Source: Pelagibius sp. Alg239-R121
GTDB taxonomy: Bacteria; Pseudomonadota; Alphaproteobacteria; Kiloniellales; Kiloniellaceae
Length of the DNA: 64,000 nt
Assembly (NCBI RefSeq): GCF_947331435.1
Contig: NZ_CAMZOF010000017.1
Coordinates: forward strand, 1-64,000
Direction: 5' to 3'
Part shown: piece after piece, positions 7,041-15,998 of the stretch
How positions within the stretch are numbered: position 1 is the stretch's first letter
How the letters are laid out: each line of letters starts with the position of its first letter
Notes under the pieces: generated by a model
Databases searched by the model: none
Seen by the model: only the letters and a program-made list of their open reading frames with translations
Told to the model about the DNA's origin: nothing
Made by a program: the position numbers and the translations under genes

Positions 7041-10000
7041 ATGGCGATCGCCTTTGCCCGTGTTTCCGTTCACAGCCGATCGGCCGGCCATTCGGCCGTG
7101 GCCGGCGCCGCCTACCGGGCGGCGGAAAACCTCCATGACGAGCGCCTTGGCGTTACCAATCGCTACACGCATCGATCGGATGAGGTTGGCCATTCCGAGA
7201 TCCTTTTGCCTGCCGATGCTGACGAAGCGCTGAAGGACCGGGCCACCTTCTGGAATGCCGTTGAGGCGCGCGAAGATCGCAGCAATCGGCGCGCGTCAGC
7301 TCAGGTGGCGAAGGATCACGTTATCGCCTTGCCGCGCGAGGTCAGCCGCGAAGATCACGTGAAGATGGCCCGCGAGTTCGCAAACGAAATGTTCGTCTCG
7401 AAAGGTGTGCCCTTGGACCTGGCGGTTCATTACCATTCGGACGGCAACCCGCATGCTCATCTCTACTCACCGACCCGCACGCTCGAAGGAAGCGAATTCG
7501 GCAAGAAGGCGCGGGAGCTTAATGGAAACTTCGCGAAAGGCTTCAAGGTTCGCGATGACGAACGACTGGCCGATCACTGGAAGGAATTCCAGAACCGCTA
7601 TTTCGAGCGGGAAGGGATCGACCTTGCCGTGACGCCGCGTGCCGAGGGGCTTGAAGCCACCCCGCACATGGGCGCGGCCGGGAAGATCGAGAAAAATGGC
7701 GAGGTCACGAACCTCGGCCAGCACCGACGCGACGTGGAAGCGCGCAACCGCGCGCGGCTTATCAAGAAGCCTGAGCTGTTGCTGGAGATGGTGACCGAGC
7801 GCAGAAGCGTCTTTCAGGCCAAGGATCTGGAGAAGATCGCCGCGAGCTATCTGGGGGAGGGGGGTGACGTTCAGCAACTTGCTAAGCAGGCCCTTGCCCA
7901 CAAGTCCGTGGTTCGATTGGAGGATCATGCCGGCGAGAAGGGCAGGGGCAAGTTCACCACGAAGGACATGGTGAAGCTGGAAGCCACGATGGTGCAGCGC
8001 AGTCTGAGAATGAGCACGCCTGCAGGGCATGCCGCCGGGATAAAAGACGTCCGGGCAGCACTTGCTGACAAGCCATTCCTGTCGGAAGAGCAGCGGCACG
8101 CCGTGTCCCATGTCACCGGCAAGGGCCGCATTTCCGTCGTATCCGGACTGGCCGGTGCCGGCAAATCGACCATGCTCGATACGGCCCGCGATGCCTGGGA
8201 GCGCAGCGGTTATGAGGTGAAAGGCGCGGCGCTTGCTGGAATCGCCGCACAGGGTTTGACCGAGAGTGCTGGGATCCAGGCCCGCACACTGCATTCATGG
8301 GAGATGAGCTGGAAGAACGAGCGGGACTTGCTCAGCAAGGGTGATGTCTTTGTGATCGATGAAGCCGGAATGGTCGGATCCAAACAGCTCGCCAGGGTTC
8401 TGGAGACGGTCGACAAGGCCGGTGCGAAAGCAGTGTTGGTCGGGGACAGCGAGCAGCTGCAGCCGATCGAGGCCGGGGCGCCGTTCCGGGCGATTGCCGA
8501 GCATACGGGTTATGTCGAAATGACCGGCGTGCGTCGGCAGGAGCAGACATGGCAACGGCGGGCAACCAGGTTGCTCGCGACCGGGCGCACGAATGTCGCT
8601 CTGGAGGCTTACAGCCGGCGCGGTCACATGCAAATGTTTGGCCAGCGAGAAGAGGCGATTGAGCAAATCGCCAAGGACTATCTTGCGGACAAAGCATCTG
8701 CGTCGAAGGTCGTCTTGGCGCATAGCAACGAGGCAGTAAATGATCTTAACCGGACTATCCGTCAGGGACGCGTTCAGCTCAAAGAGCTGGGCGAGGAACG
8801 GAGCTACCAGTCAGAACGGGGTAAGCGCGCCTTTGCAATTGGTGACCGGATACTGTTCCGCCAGAACGACAAACAGCTTGGGGTTAAGAACGGCAGCCTT
8901 GGCAGGGTTACGGAGATTGGGGAGGGCTCACTATCAGCCCAATTGGACAGCGGCGAGAGACTGCGGATCGATCCTGCGGAGTATAGGAACTTCGATCACG
9001 GCTATGCCATGACCATTCACAAGAGCCAGGGCGCGACCGTTGACAGATCTTTTGTCCTGGGGACCGGCGGCATGGATCGGCATCTTACATACGTGGCTAT
9101 GTCGCGGCATCGCCACAGGGCGGATCTCTATGTTGCCAAGCACACCTTCCATAAGGGTGCCGTCATGAGCCGACTGTCCAGAGCGGCTTTGAGTGAGACT
9201 ACCTTGGATTATCTGGACCGGCGTGGTTTCGAGACTATGGCCGCCCGCCTGCGTGAAGCGGCGGCCTGGGTATCCGCTCAGAAGGAGCGCCTCGCGAGCC
9301 TCTGGGAACGGGCAGAGAAAGCCGTCGCGCCGATGAAGGAGTCAGGAATGATCAAAGAGTCTGGTGCTACTGCAACGATGGAACGTCCCGCCACGAGTGC
9401 CCGTGCATTCGACCTGCCGCCGTACCAATCGAAGGACGGTCGCGACAGCATGGGACGCGGGACGGATCCGGCGAGCGTGAAGAAAGCGATCGACGAATCA
9501 CCAGCACTGAAATCGTCCCGAGTGAGCCTCGAAAGGTTCGCGAAGAACACTTATAGGGATCCAGTTTCTGCGGTCTCCAAGATTGATGGGTGGATAGAGC
9601 AGCACGGTTACGCAAAGACGGCGTCGACCGTGGCGAAGTTTCCCGAGCGTGTCGGAGATCTTCGATGCGACAGGGGTATGTTGGTCGGATCTAAAGCCCG
9701 CGAAGAGCGCCAGATTGCTATGAATGGCGCCCGCGGTATGGCCGACACAGTGAGGAACATGGAGCGCAGCGCGGCGCAAGTAGCTGCAGACCATGTGAAG
9801 ATTGTAGAACGTCAACACAAGATAGATGCAACGTCAGTGCCGTCCTTGTCGGAGGGTGTACGCAATCACCTTCGGGAAATCCGTTCGGCCCAGGTGGAAG
9901 GGCCGGAGGCTATTGCAAAGGCCTACGAGAGTTTGAAGCAGGACGCCCGGTCAATGACCGAGATTAAGGCCTATCAGGATGCGGCGCGTATCCGTCTTGG

Positions 10001-10172
10001 ATCACGGAATTATCAGAGTGCCGTTCGCGGAACGCAGGTTCGAGTTCCAGGTACTGATACACGGCAGCTCGCCGTTGTGAGCCGGACTTTGCAAACGGTG
10101 CAGCAAGCGCAAGAGACAGCGCGCCAGGTTCAGCAACTCGCACAGGGCAACAAACCGAAGCTTACAAGGTAG
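7041..10172 (+). CDS. traA: MOBQ relaxase-helicase TraA
   Basis: A 1043-residue bifunctional conjugation initiator. The N-terminal MobA/MobL relaxase domain has the metal-binding HxDxxxPHxH motif (HSDGNPHAH) near residues 130-140. A RecD/TraI-like helicase follows: Walker A GLAGAGKST near residue 370, VFVIDEAGMV near 436, and the superfamily 1 motif TIHKSQGATVD near 655. It would nick oriT, stay bound to the 5' end and unwind the strand for export via TraG. The C-terminal 300 residues are helical and less conserved. The length is normal for the family. It is divergent from traCDG and is followed 7 bases later by trbB. Confidence 0.95.
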   Translation: MAIAFARVSVHSRSAGHSAVAGAAYRAAENLHDERLGVTNRYTHRSDEVGHSEILLPADADEALKDRATFWNAVEAREDRSNRRASAQVAKDHVIALPREVSREDHVKMAREFANEMFVSKGVPLDLAVHYHSDGNPHAHLYSPTRTLEGSEFGKKARELNGNFAKGFKVRDDERLADHWKEFQNRYFEREGIDLAVTPRAEGLEATPHMGAAGKIEKNGEVTNLGQHRRDVEARNRARLIKKPELLLEMVTERRSVFQAKDLEKIAASYLGEGGDVQQLAKQALAHKSVVRLEDHAGEKGRGKFTTKDMVKLEATMVQRSLRMSTPAGHAAGIKDVRAALADKPFLSEEQRHAVSHVTGKGRISVVSGLAGAGKSTMLDTARDAWERSGYEVKGAALAGIAAQGLTESAGIQARTLHSWEMSWKNERDLLSKGDVFVIDEAGMVGSKQLARVLETVDKAGAKAVLVGDSEQLQPIEAGAPFRAIAEHTGYVEMTGVRRQEQTWQRRATRLLATGRTNVALEAYSRRGHMQMFGQREEAIEQIAKDYLADKASASKVVLAHSNEAVNDLNRTIRQGRVQLKELGEERSYQSERGKRAFAIGDRILFRQNDKQLGVKNGSLGRVTEIGEGSLSAQLDSGERLRIDPAEYRNFDHGYAMTIHKSQGATVDRSFVLGTGGMDRHLTYVAMSRHRHRADLYVAKHTFHKGAVMSRLSRAALSETTLDYLDRRGFETMAARLREAAAWVSAQKERLASLWERAEKAVAPMKESGMIKESGATATMERPATSARAFDLPPYQSKDGRDSMGRGTDPASVKKAIDESPALKSSRVSLERFAKNTYRDPVSAVSKIDGWIEQHGYAKTASTVAKFPERVGDLRCDRGMLVGSKAREERQIAMNGARGMADTVRNMERSAAQVAADHVKIVERQHKIDATSVPSLSEGVRNHLREIRSAQVEGPEAIAKAYESLKQDARSMTEIKAYQDAARIRLGSRNYQSAVRGTQVRVPGTDTRQLAVVSRTLQTVQQAQETARQVQQLAQGNKPKLTR

Positions 10173-10179
10173 AAAGATC

Positions 10180-11157
10180 ATGCGAAACCAACTCTCACAG
10201 GACCGGGTTAATCTGGCCTTTCGCGACAGCCTCGGGCCAGTCATCCAGGCAGCTCTCAGCGACACGAACGTTGTTGAAGTCATGGTCAATCCGGACGGAC
10301 GGATCTGGATCGACCAAATCAGAGGCGGGCGGACTGACACCGGGCAGCTGCTCGATTTTCCGACGACCGAGACCATCATCAGATTGGTTGCCGATCACAT
10401 TGGCGAAACGGTTACGCAGGATGCGCCGTTGATCGCTGGCACGATTCCAGAGACCGGCGAACGGTTTCAGGGGCTTTTGCCACCCCTCACAGCCAATCCG
10501 AGTTTTACGATACGGAAGCGGCCAGCGGTGATTTTTACGCTGGAGGATTACCAAGCGGCCGGAATCATGTCGGCTGAACAGGCGAAGATACTTCGGCGTG
10601 CGCTCGAGCAGCGCAAAAACATTCTGATAGCGGGCGGCACGGGGACCGGCAAGACAACATTCGTCAACGCGCTGTTGGCCGAGCCGGTCTTTGCCAAGGA
10701 CCGGATCGTCATCATTGAAGACACAGCCGAGCTCCAGTGTATTGCAGAGGACCAGGTGAAGCTTTTGACCAAGCGCAGCGAGCCCGCTGTGACGATGCGG
10801 GATCTCGTGAAGACGACTCTACGGCTGCGCCCAGACCGCATCATCATTGGCGAGATTCGCGACGGTAGCGCGCTCGATATGCTGAAGGCTTGGAATACCG
10901 GCCACCCCGGCGGGGTAGGGACCGTGCATGCGAATTCGGCGGAAGATGCGCTTTATCGGATAGAGGATTTAATTGGAGAGGTTTCTCAAACCATTCCGAA
11001 GCGCGCAATCGCCCAAGGGATCGATTTGATCGTCTATATGGAAAGAGATCAAATTCGATCAGCAGGCCGCGTTATCCGATCGATCGTATCTGTCGAAGGG
11101 ATTCGAGACGGGAACTATGAGATGGTAGCTTTGGGGTCGCTCATTGCCAAGCTTTGA
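10180..11157 (+). CDS. trbB: Conjugative transfer ATPase TrbB (VirB11 family)
   Basis: A 325-residue secretion ATPase. Walker A is GGTGTGKTTF near residue 152, the Asp box is VIIEDTAEL, and Walker B lies in RIIIGEIRDG, with the His box in GHPGGVGTVHANS. These define VirB11/TrbB, the hexameric cytoplasmic motor of the mating channel. An AAGGTAGAAAGATC stretch precedes the ATG. In complete systems trbC, trbD, trbE and the rest follow directly. Here they do not, so the channel genes were lost or lie elsewhere on the replicon. Confidence 0.93.
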   Translation: MRNQLSQDRVNLAFRDSLGPVIQAALSDTNVVEVMVNPDGRIWIDQIRGGRTDTGQLLDFPTTETIIRLVADHIGETVTQDAPLIAGTIPETGERFQGLLPPLTANPSFTIRKRPAVIFTLEDYQAAGIMSAEQAKILRRALEQRKNILIAGGTGTGKTTFVNALLAEPVFAKDRIVIIEDTAELQCIAEDQVKLLTKRSEPAVTMRDLVKTTLRLRPDRIIIGEIRDGSALDMLKAWNTGHPGGVGTVHANSAEDALYRIEDLIGEVSQTIPKRAIAQGIDLIVYMERDQIRSAGRVIRSIVSVEGIRDGNYEMVALGSLIAKL

Positions 11158-11327
11158 CGAAGAAGTCTCTCATCATCTGACGATGGCTTGGATCTCTACC
11201 ATACAATGAGAAAAACGCTTGTTTCGAGTTAGAAAGTCGCGATCCGTGGATGCCGTTCTCACGCGGAATGCAAAAGGTAAGGAGGCCTCTTTACTTGCAA
11301 AACGCGGCTTTGAGGCGCGGTGCACGC
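11158..11327. other. Spacer after trbB
   Basis: Non-coding spacer where trbC would be expected. No recognisable trbC remnant. Confidence 0.35.
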
Positions 11328-11400
11328 TTTCAATTGGCCGAGCTTGATGTTTCAATTGGTCGGCAATTGATTTTCAATTGGTCGACGTGGTACTTTCAAT
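11328..11400. repeat. Iteron-like array: four direct repeats with exact 22-bp period
   Basis: TTTCAATTGG[CT]CG starts at 11328, 11350 and 11372, and a partial fourth copy (TTTCAAT) starts at 11394. The spacing is exactly 22 bases each time, two helical turns, which places all copies on one face of the helix. It lies just before the DUF4143 ATPase gene. Such arrays are typical of plasmid iterons or of cooperative operator sites. No replication initiator gene is adjacent, so an operator for the ATPase gene is the simpler reading. Confidence 0.65.
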
Positions 11401-11425
11401 CAGCAGAAACCCCGTAGGCCTCGAA

Positions 11426-12652
11426 ATGTATCCCAGATTTGCAAAATCACGCATCGAAGAAGCGCTGTCCGACACGCGTGTTGTCCTCATTTCGGGGCCT
11501 CGACAGTCCGGTAAAACGACGCTTGCAAAAGACATCGCCTCAGACAGGACTGCATTTCTTACCTTGGATGATGCAAGCGTTCTTCGATCAGCCATCGACG
11601 ACCCTGTTGGCTTCGTGCGGGGATTGGACCGCGCAGTGATTGACGAAATCCAGCGCGCGCCGGACTTACTGCTGTCAATTAAAAAGACAGTTGATGATGA
11701 CAAGACGCCAGGAAAGTTCCTACTGACTGGATCTGCCAATCTAATGACACTTCCCAAGGTGGCTGATTCACTCGCCGGCCGCATGGAGGTTATCCGCCTA
11801 TTACCGCTTTCACAGGCCGAGCTCTTCGGTAAAAACGCGAGCTTTATCGACAAAGCCTTCGCGGCACAGACACCAACCTCGGATCACATGATCATCGGGG
11901 ATGAATTGATCGAGACAGTGCTCGCGGGTGGCTACCCTGAAGCGCTTGAGCGAAAGAGATGGGCACGAAAACAGGACTGGTACAATGATTACATTGACGC
12001 GATCGTTCAGAAGGACGTTCGGGATATAGCCCAAATCGAACAACTTACGATTATGCCTAAACTGCTGTCGGTATTGGCTGAGCATTCAGGTCAACTGGTA
12101 AACTACTCTGGCATCGGAGCAGCTCTTGGTTTGAACCATGTGACCACCCAAAAATACCTACGGATATTTGAGCATCTTTATTTGGTTCATAGCCTACAAC
12201 CGTGGTTCACAAACCGTCTCAAAAGGCTCACGAAATCGGCCAAGTTGCATTTTCTTGATGCCGGGCTCCTCGCCGCTCTGCGAGATGTGTCCCCGGATGT
12301 GGTGCGAAAAGACAAGACGGTTTTCGGTTCGATATTAGAGACTTTTGTGTTCAGTGAGCTTCGAAAGATCGCTTCTTGGAGTGATCAACGTTGTTCTTTT
12401 TCTCATTTCCGGGATAAGGATAAAAATGAAGTCGATATTGTTTTGGAGAATCGGCGCGGCGAGGTTGTTGGGATCGAAGTGAAATCCTCAGCGACTGTGT
12501 CCAAGGATGATTTTTCCGGGATGCGAAAACTGGCGCAAGCCTGCGGTGACAAATTCGTTCAAGGCTTGGTCCTTTACGATCACGACCAAACCGTCCCATT
12601 CGCAGACAATATGTTCGCAGCCCCGCTCTCCAGTTTATGGAGTTCGGCATGA
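11426..12652 (+). CDS. AAA ATPase with DUF4143 domain
   Basis: About 408 residues from MYPRF. An N-terminal P-loop domain has Walker A SGPRQSGKTT and Walker B RAVIDEIQ, with the sensor-like LLTGSANLM. Its C-terminal half has the DUF4143 features EVDIVLE and GIEVKSSA, which form a PD-(D/E)XK-like nuclease fold. The whole architecture is a common family of unknown role, often on mobile elements and sometimes proposed as toxins or defence factors. I prefer the start at 11426 to the in-frame 11378, because 11378 lies inside the 22-bp repeat array. It is bracketed by this array and a nuclease gene. Confidence 0.88.
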   Translation: MYPRFAKSRIEEALSDTRVVLISGPRQSGKTTLAKDIASDRTAFLTLDDASVLRSAIDDPVGFVRGLDRAVIDEIQRAPDLLLSIKKTVDDDKTPGKFLLTGSANLMTLPKVADSLAGRMEVIRLLPLSQAELFGKNASFIDKAFAAQTPTSDHMIIGDELIETVLAGGYPEALERKRWARKQDWYNDYIDAIVQKDVRDIAQIEQLTIMPKLLSVLAEHSGQLVNYSGIGAALGLNHVTTQKYLRIFEHLYLVHSLQPWFTNRLKRLTKSAKLHFLDAGLLAALRDVSPDVVRKDKTVFGSILETFVFSELRKIASWSDQRCSFSHFRDKDKNEVDIVLENRRGEVVGIEVKSSATVSKDDFSGMRKLAQACGDKFVQGLVLYDHDQTVPFADNMFAAPLSSLWSSA

Positions 12653-12752
12653 GACATTCAGAACGACCAGAGATCTGCTCAAGCAAACTCTAGAAATACT
12701 GTCGTGTTTTCATCCGATTTAGAAAGACGACTTATTGATTCAGGGGGCACGA

Positions 12753-14093
12753 ATGACCTACGGATATCAACCGGGTTTTATCGGAGAATCTTTGCACATC
12801 CCGATGCCAGAAATTGCTGACCAAATGCTTTTGGAGCAGGTCCTTTCGCGGACAAGTCTGCGAAGTAGCCTCTACTCAGATCACCTCAACTACACTTTGT
12901 TGATGAACCGCGACACCAAGCAGTTGATCTGTTCTGCCCACAACATCGATCAAATCAGCAACATCAACCAGTTCAAGGATCTGACGAAGGAGCAGAAGAA
13001 AAAGTACGACGGATCGAAGGGTTGGACATTCGACGCAGATGTTGGCAGGCAGTTCCAGCTTGGTGATGAATACTACAAGAACAAGGTCCATAGTTTCGGC
13101 ATTACGGTCGAGAATCCTTACGACAAGGGCCACATGGTAATGCGTAACAACGCGATGTGGGGAAGCTCGCTGGAAGAGATGGACGAAGCAGGCAAGGCCA
13201 CATACGTCTACGCTAACGCAGCGCTGCAACACAAAAACCTGAATCGCAGCGAATGGCAGGCCATCGAGATGGACATCGTTGGCGACTTGGGTTTGGACAG
13301 CAATGGCAAGCTTTGCGTGTTTTCCGGACCCATCTGGGGGCCGCTGGATCGCATTGTGCACAACGTCAATACCGGAGATATAGGACGGGTTCCCTCTGGC
13401 TTTTTCAAGGTGATCTGTTTTCACATGAAAGAGCCTCCCGACGATAATCCACTAGGCGTCTTGACCTTCGCGGTCTTTCAGGATCGCAATGTCATTGCGC
13501 AGCAGAAGGGGGGACGGATCGTCAAAACCGATCAAAGGTACCAGATCACGATCATGGAGCTTGAGAAATTGACCGGTTTGAAGTTCGATGACAAGATTCG
13601 GGACCGCAATCCGTTGATCTATCAAAAGAAAACGGCGGACCGAGAGAATATCACTGTCCGCCAACTGCCCGAGAATATTCCGATTGCCAGCAAAGAAGAC
13701 CTGATCTTGCAGCTGACCGGGCCACGCAATGGCGTGTTGCCTCTGACGGATCGACCTGTTGCCATCAACGCAGCCATGATCCGGCCAAAACAGGGCAGTA
13801 ATATAGGTGAATGGGTGACACTCTTTAACCGAACAGAAGATGATTTTCCGGTGGACGGGTGGAGCCTTCGAGACATGAAGGGACGGGCGATAACCCTGTC
13901 TGGCAGTATTGCAGCGGCGGGGGCAATGCGGATAGCGAACAAGGCACTCGCCCCGATCCGTTTGTCTGACGACGGCGGGAATCTCATCTTGCGCGACGCA
14001 GATGGCCAACAGATTGATCATGTGAGCTGGACAGAGCACGCCATCAAAAAGGTCGCTCGCGGCACCGCGTACCAATTCGAAGTGGGGCAATGA
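12753..14093 (+). CDS. DNA/RNA non-specific endonuclease with C-terminal lamin-tail-like domain
   Basis: About 446 residues. The middle holds NPYDKGHMVMRNNAMWG, the beta-beta-alpha metal DRGH motif of Serratia-type NUC nucleases with R replaced by K. YANAALQHKNLNRSEWQAIE follows as in family members. The last 120 residues (WVTLFNRTEDDFPVDGWSLRDMKG, then HVSWTEHAIKKV) fit a lamin-tail domain, which is often attached to secreted nucleases. There is no signal peptide, so it may act inside the cell or be exported by another route. It follows the DUF4143 gene by about 100 bases on the same strand. The start Met could be 12735 or 12753. Confidence 0.85.
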   Translation: MTYGYQPGFIGESLHIPMPEIADQMLLEQVLSRTSLRSSLYSDHLNYTLLMNRDTKQLICSAHNIDQISNINQFKDLTKEQKKKYDGSKGWTFDADVGRQFQLGDEYYKNKVHSFGITVENPYDKGHMVMRNNAMWGSSLEEMDEAGKATYVYANAALQHKNLNRSEWQAIEMDIVGDLGLDSNGKLCVFSGPIWGPLDRIVHNVNTGDIGRVPSGFFKVICFHMKEPPDDNPLGVLTFAVFQDRNVIAQQKGGRIVKTDQRYQITIMELEKLTGLKFDDKIRDRNPLIYQKKTADRENITVRQLPENIPIASKEDLILQLTGPRNGVLPLTDRPVAINAAMIRPKQGSNIGEWVTLFNRTEDDFPVDGWSLRDMKGRAITLSGSIAAAGAMRIANKALAPIRLSDDGGNLILRDADGQQIDHVSWTEHAIKKVARGTAYQFEVGQ

Positions 14094-14185
14094 CGAAATT
14101 GCATACTAATCGTTTGAGTTAGCGCCGCAGCGAATGTCTGCAAAACGGGTTGCAACCGCAGCATCTGGAACTCTGGGCTCTAAGC

Positions 14186-15364
14186 TGTAGAGCACGAGAC
14201 TTGATCTGACATTTCTGCTCTTCTGGAGCGCAACAAGGAGTGTCGATCAATGACAAGCATTCAAGAGAAGATCATCAAGCCGAAGCTGGGGCTTCTGGAA
14301 CTTGCCAGGCAGCTCGGTTCCGTTTCGCAAGCCTGTAATGTGATGGGCTATTCGCGAGACAGCTTTTACCGTTTCAAGGAACTCTATGAGCAAGGCGGTG
14401 AAGAGGCCCTGATGGACCTCAGCCGCAAGAAGCCGATCCTGAAGAACCGCGTGCCAGAGCATGTCGAGCGCGCGGTGATCGAACTGGCGATTGAGAACCC
14501 GGCCTTGGGTCAGAAACGCGCCAGTTGGGAGCTTCAGCAGAAGGGCATCATGGTGTCGTCGTCGGGCATCCGCTCGATCTGGCTGCGCAATGATCTTGAG
14601 ACCATGAAAAAGCGCCTGAAGGCCCTGGAGGCCCGCGCCGCCCAGGAGGGCATCCTGCTGACCGAAGATCAGATGGCCGCGCTGGAAAAGGCCAAGCAGA
14701 AGAAAGAGGCGCATGGCGAGATCGAAAGCCACCATCCCGGTTATCTGGGCAGCCAGGACACCTATTACGTTGGCACGATGAAGGGCGTGGGACGCATCTA
14801 TCAGCAGACCTTTGTCGATACCTATGCCCGCGTCGCGATCTGCAAACTCTATACCGAGAAGACGGCCATCACAGCAGCGGACCTTCTGAATGACCGGATC
14901 ATCCCGTTCTTTGCCGAGCACGGGGTCAGCCTGCTGCGTGTCCTGACGGATCGCGGAACCGAGTATTGCGGCAAGGTCGAGAACCACGCCTACCAGCTCT
15001 ATCTTGCGCTCGAGGACGTGGATCACTCCAAGACCAAGGCGAACAGTCCGCAGACCAACGGCATCTGCGAACGCTTCCATCGGACGATCAAGGATGAATT
15101 CTACGACATCGCGTTCCGCAAAAAGTTGTATCGCACGGTGGATGAATTGCAGACTGATCTCGATGTATGGTTGGCCAAGTACAACGAGCAACGCCCTCAC
15201 TCGGGAAGATACTGCTACGGCAAAACGCCTATGCAGACCTTCCGCGAAACGCTACACATCGCTGCAGAGAAGACGATCAAAACGCACAACAAATCGGACA
15301 GTGCCCAAGCCATTCTCAGCGCCGAAACCTGAGATGTCCGTCAGATCAAGTCTGAAGTTTTACA
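14186..15364 (+). mobile_element. IS481-family insertion sequence
   Basis: Inverted ends beginning TGTA share the 14-base core AGACTTGATCTGAC (left near 14196, right near 15340 on the other strand) and enclose one intact transposase. It interrupts an IS6 transposase remnant that resumes at 15365. I find no exact target duplication, although both flanks show a CTYTAAG-like sequence. Confidence 0.8.
14250..15332 (+). CDS. IS481 family transposase
   Basis: A 360-residue transposase. It has an N-terminal helix-turn-helix ([30 protein letters not shown]) and an integrase catalytic core. The DDE residues fall in [20 protein letters not shown] and [16 protein letters not shown]. It is intact, with no stop or frameshift, and is preceded by CAACAAGGAGTG, so the element may still move. 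The target was an IS6 copy that already carries stop codons. Confidence 0.92.
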   Translation: MTSIQEKIIKPKLGLLELARQLGSVSQACNVMGYSRDSFYRFKELYEQGGEEALMDLSRKKPILKNRVPEHVERAVIELAIENPALGQKRASWELQQKGIMVSSSGIRSIWLRNDLETMKKRLKALEARAAQEGILLTEDQMAALEKAKQKKEAHGEIESHHPGYLGSQDTYYVGTMKGVGRIYQQTFVDTYARVAICKLYTEKTAITAADLLNDRIIPFFAEHGVSLLRVLTDRGTEYCGKVENHAYQLYLALEDVDHSKTKANSPQTNGICERFHRTIKDEFYDIAFRKKLYRTVDELQTDLDVWLAKYNEQRPHSGRYCYGKTPMQTFRETLHIAAEKTIKTHNKSDSAQAILSAET

Positions 15365-15910
15365 CTTAAAGCCCTGCATCCTTCGTTCTCGTTGCCGAAC
15401 CGACAGATGCGAGTTCTCAGCCCGATTGTTACTCCGTCCGCCGGTGAGATGTTTCTCCGTCACACCAAGATCGCGCAATGCAGCACCGTAGGAGGGCAGC
15501 TTGTCAGTCACAAAGGTGTCCGGAGCAAAGCCCTGCTTCTTCAGCAATTTGCGCATCAGCTTGAGCGCTGTTTTCTTGTTGCGCCGGGATTGAACAAGAT
15601 TGTCCAGAACCTCGCCCTCACTGTCCACTGCGCGCCACAGATACATCCGTTTCCCGTTGATCGAGACGAATGCTTCATCCAGGTGTTACTGTGAAGCGGC
15701 TCGTGGACGCGCTCGCCTTAGCTTTCGAGCATAAGCCCGCCCGAACTTCAGCGACCAGCGTCGAACTGTTTCGTAACTCACATCGATGCCACGCTCCGCG
15801 AGCAGATCTTCAACGTCTCGAAAGCTCAACGGGAATCGAAATTAGAGCCACACGGCTTGTTGAATGATCTCCGCTGGAAACCGGTGACGGCAATAGTTGA
15901 CTGTCTTCAT
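15365..15910 (-). pseudogene. IS6 family transposase, dead and truncated
   Basis: From the ATG at 15910 the translation gives MKTVNYCRHRFPAEIIQQAVW, the typical IS6 opening. Two in-frame TAA codons interrupt it (15842-15844 and 15686-15688). The frame then continues HLDEAFVSINGKRMYLWRA through KLPSYGAALRDLGV to RRMQGFK, where the IS481 right end cuts it off. The last 40 residues or so of a normal IS6 transposase are missing. Confidence 0.85.
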
Positions 15911-15998
15911 CGGAGCAGGCTATCAGCAGCGACAGCCAATGCCATCCATTGCCGTGACAACACCGCGATGATTTCTCACTAGCGCCATTGGATGCGCT

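Noticed and set aside
7467-8294. A 275-residue minus-strand frame inside traA
   Set aside because: A shadow of the G/C-rich traA sequence, with no recognisable motif.
14247-15200. A 317-residue minus-strand frame over the IS481 transposase
   Set aside because: Antisense shadow of the transposase.
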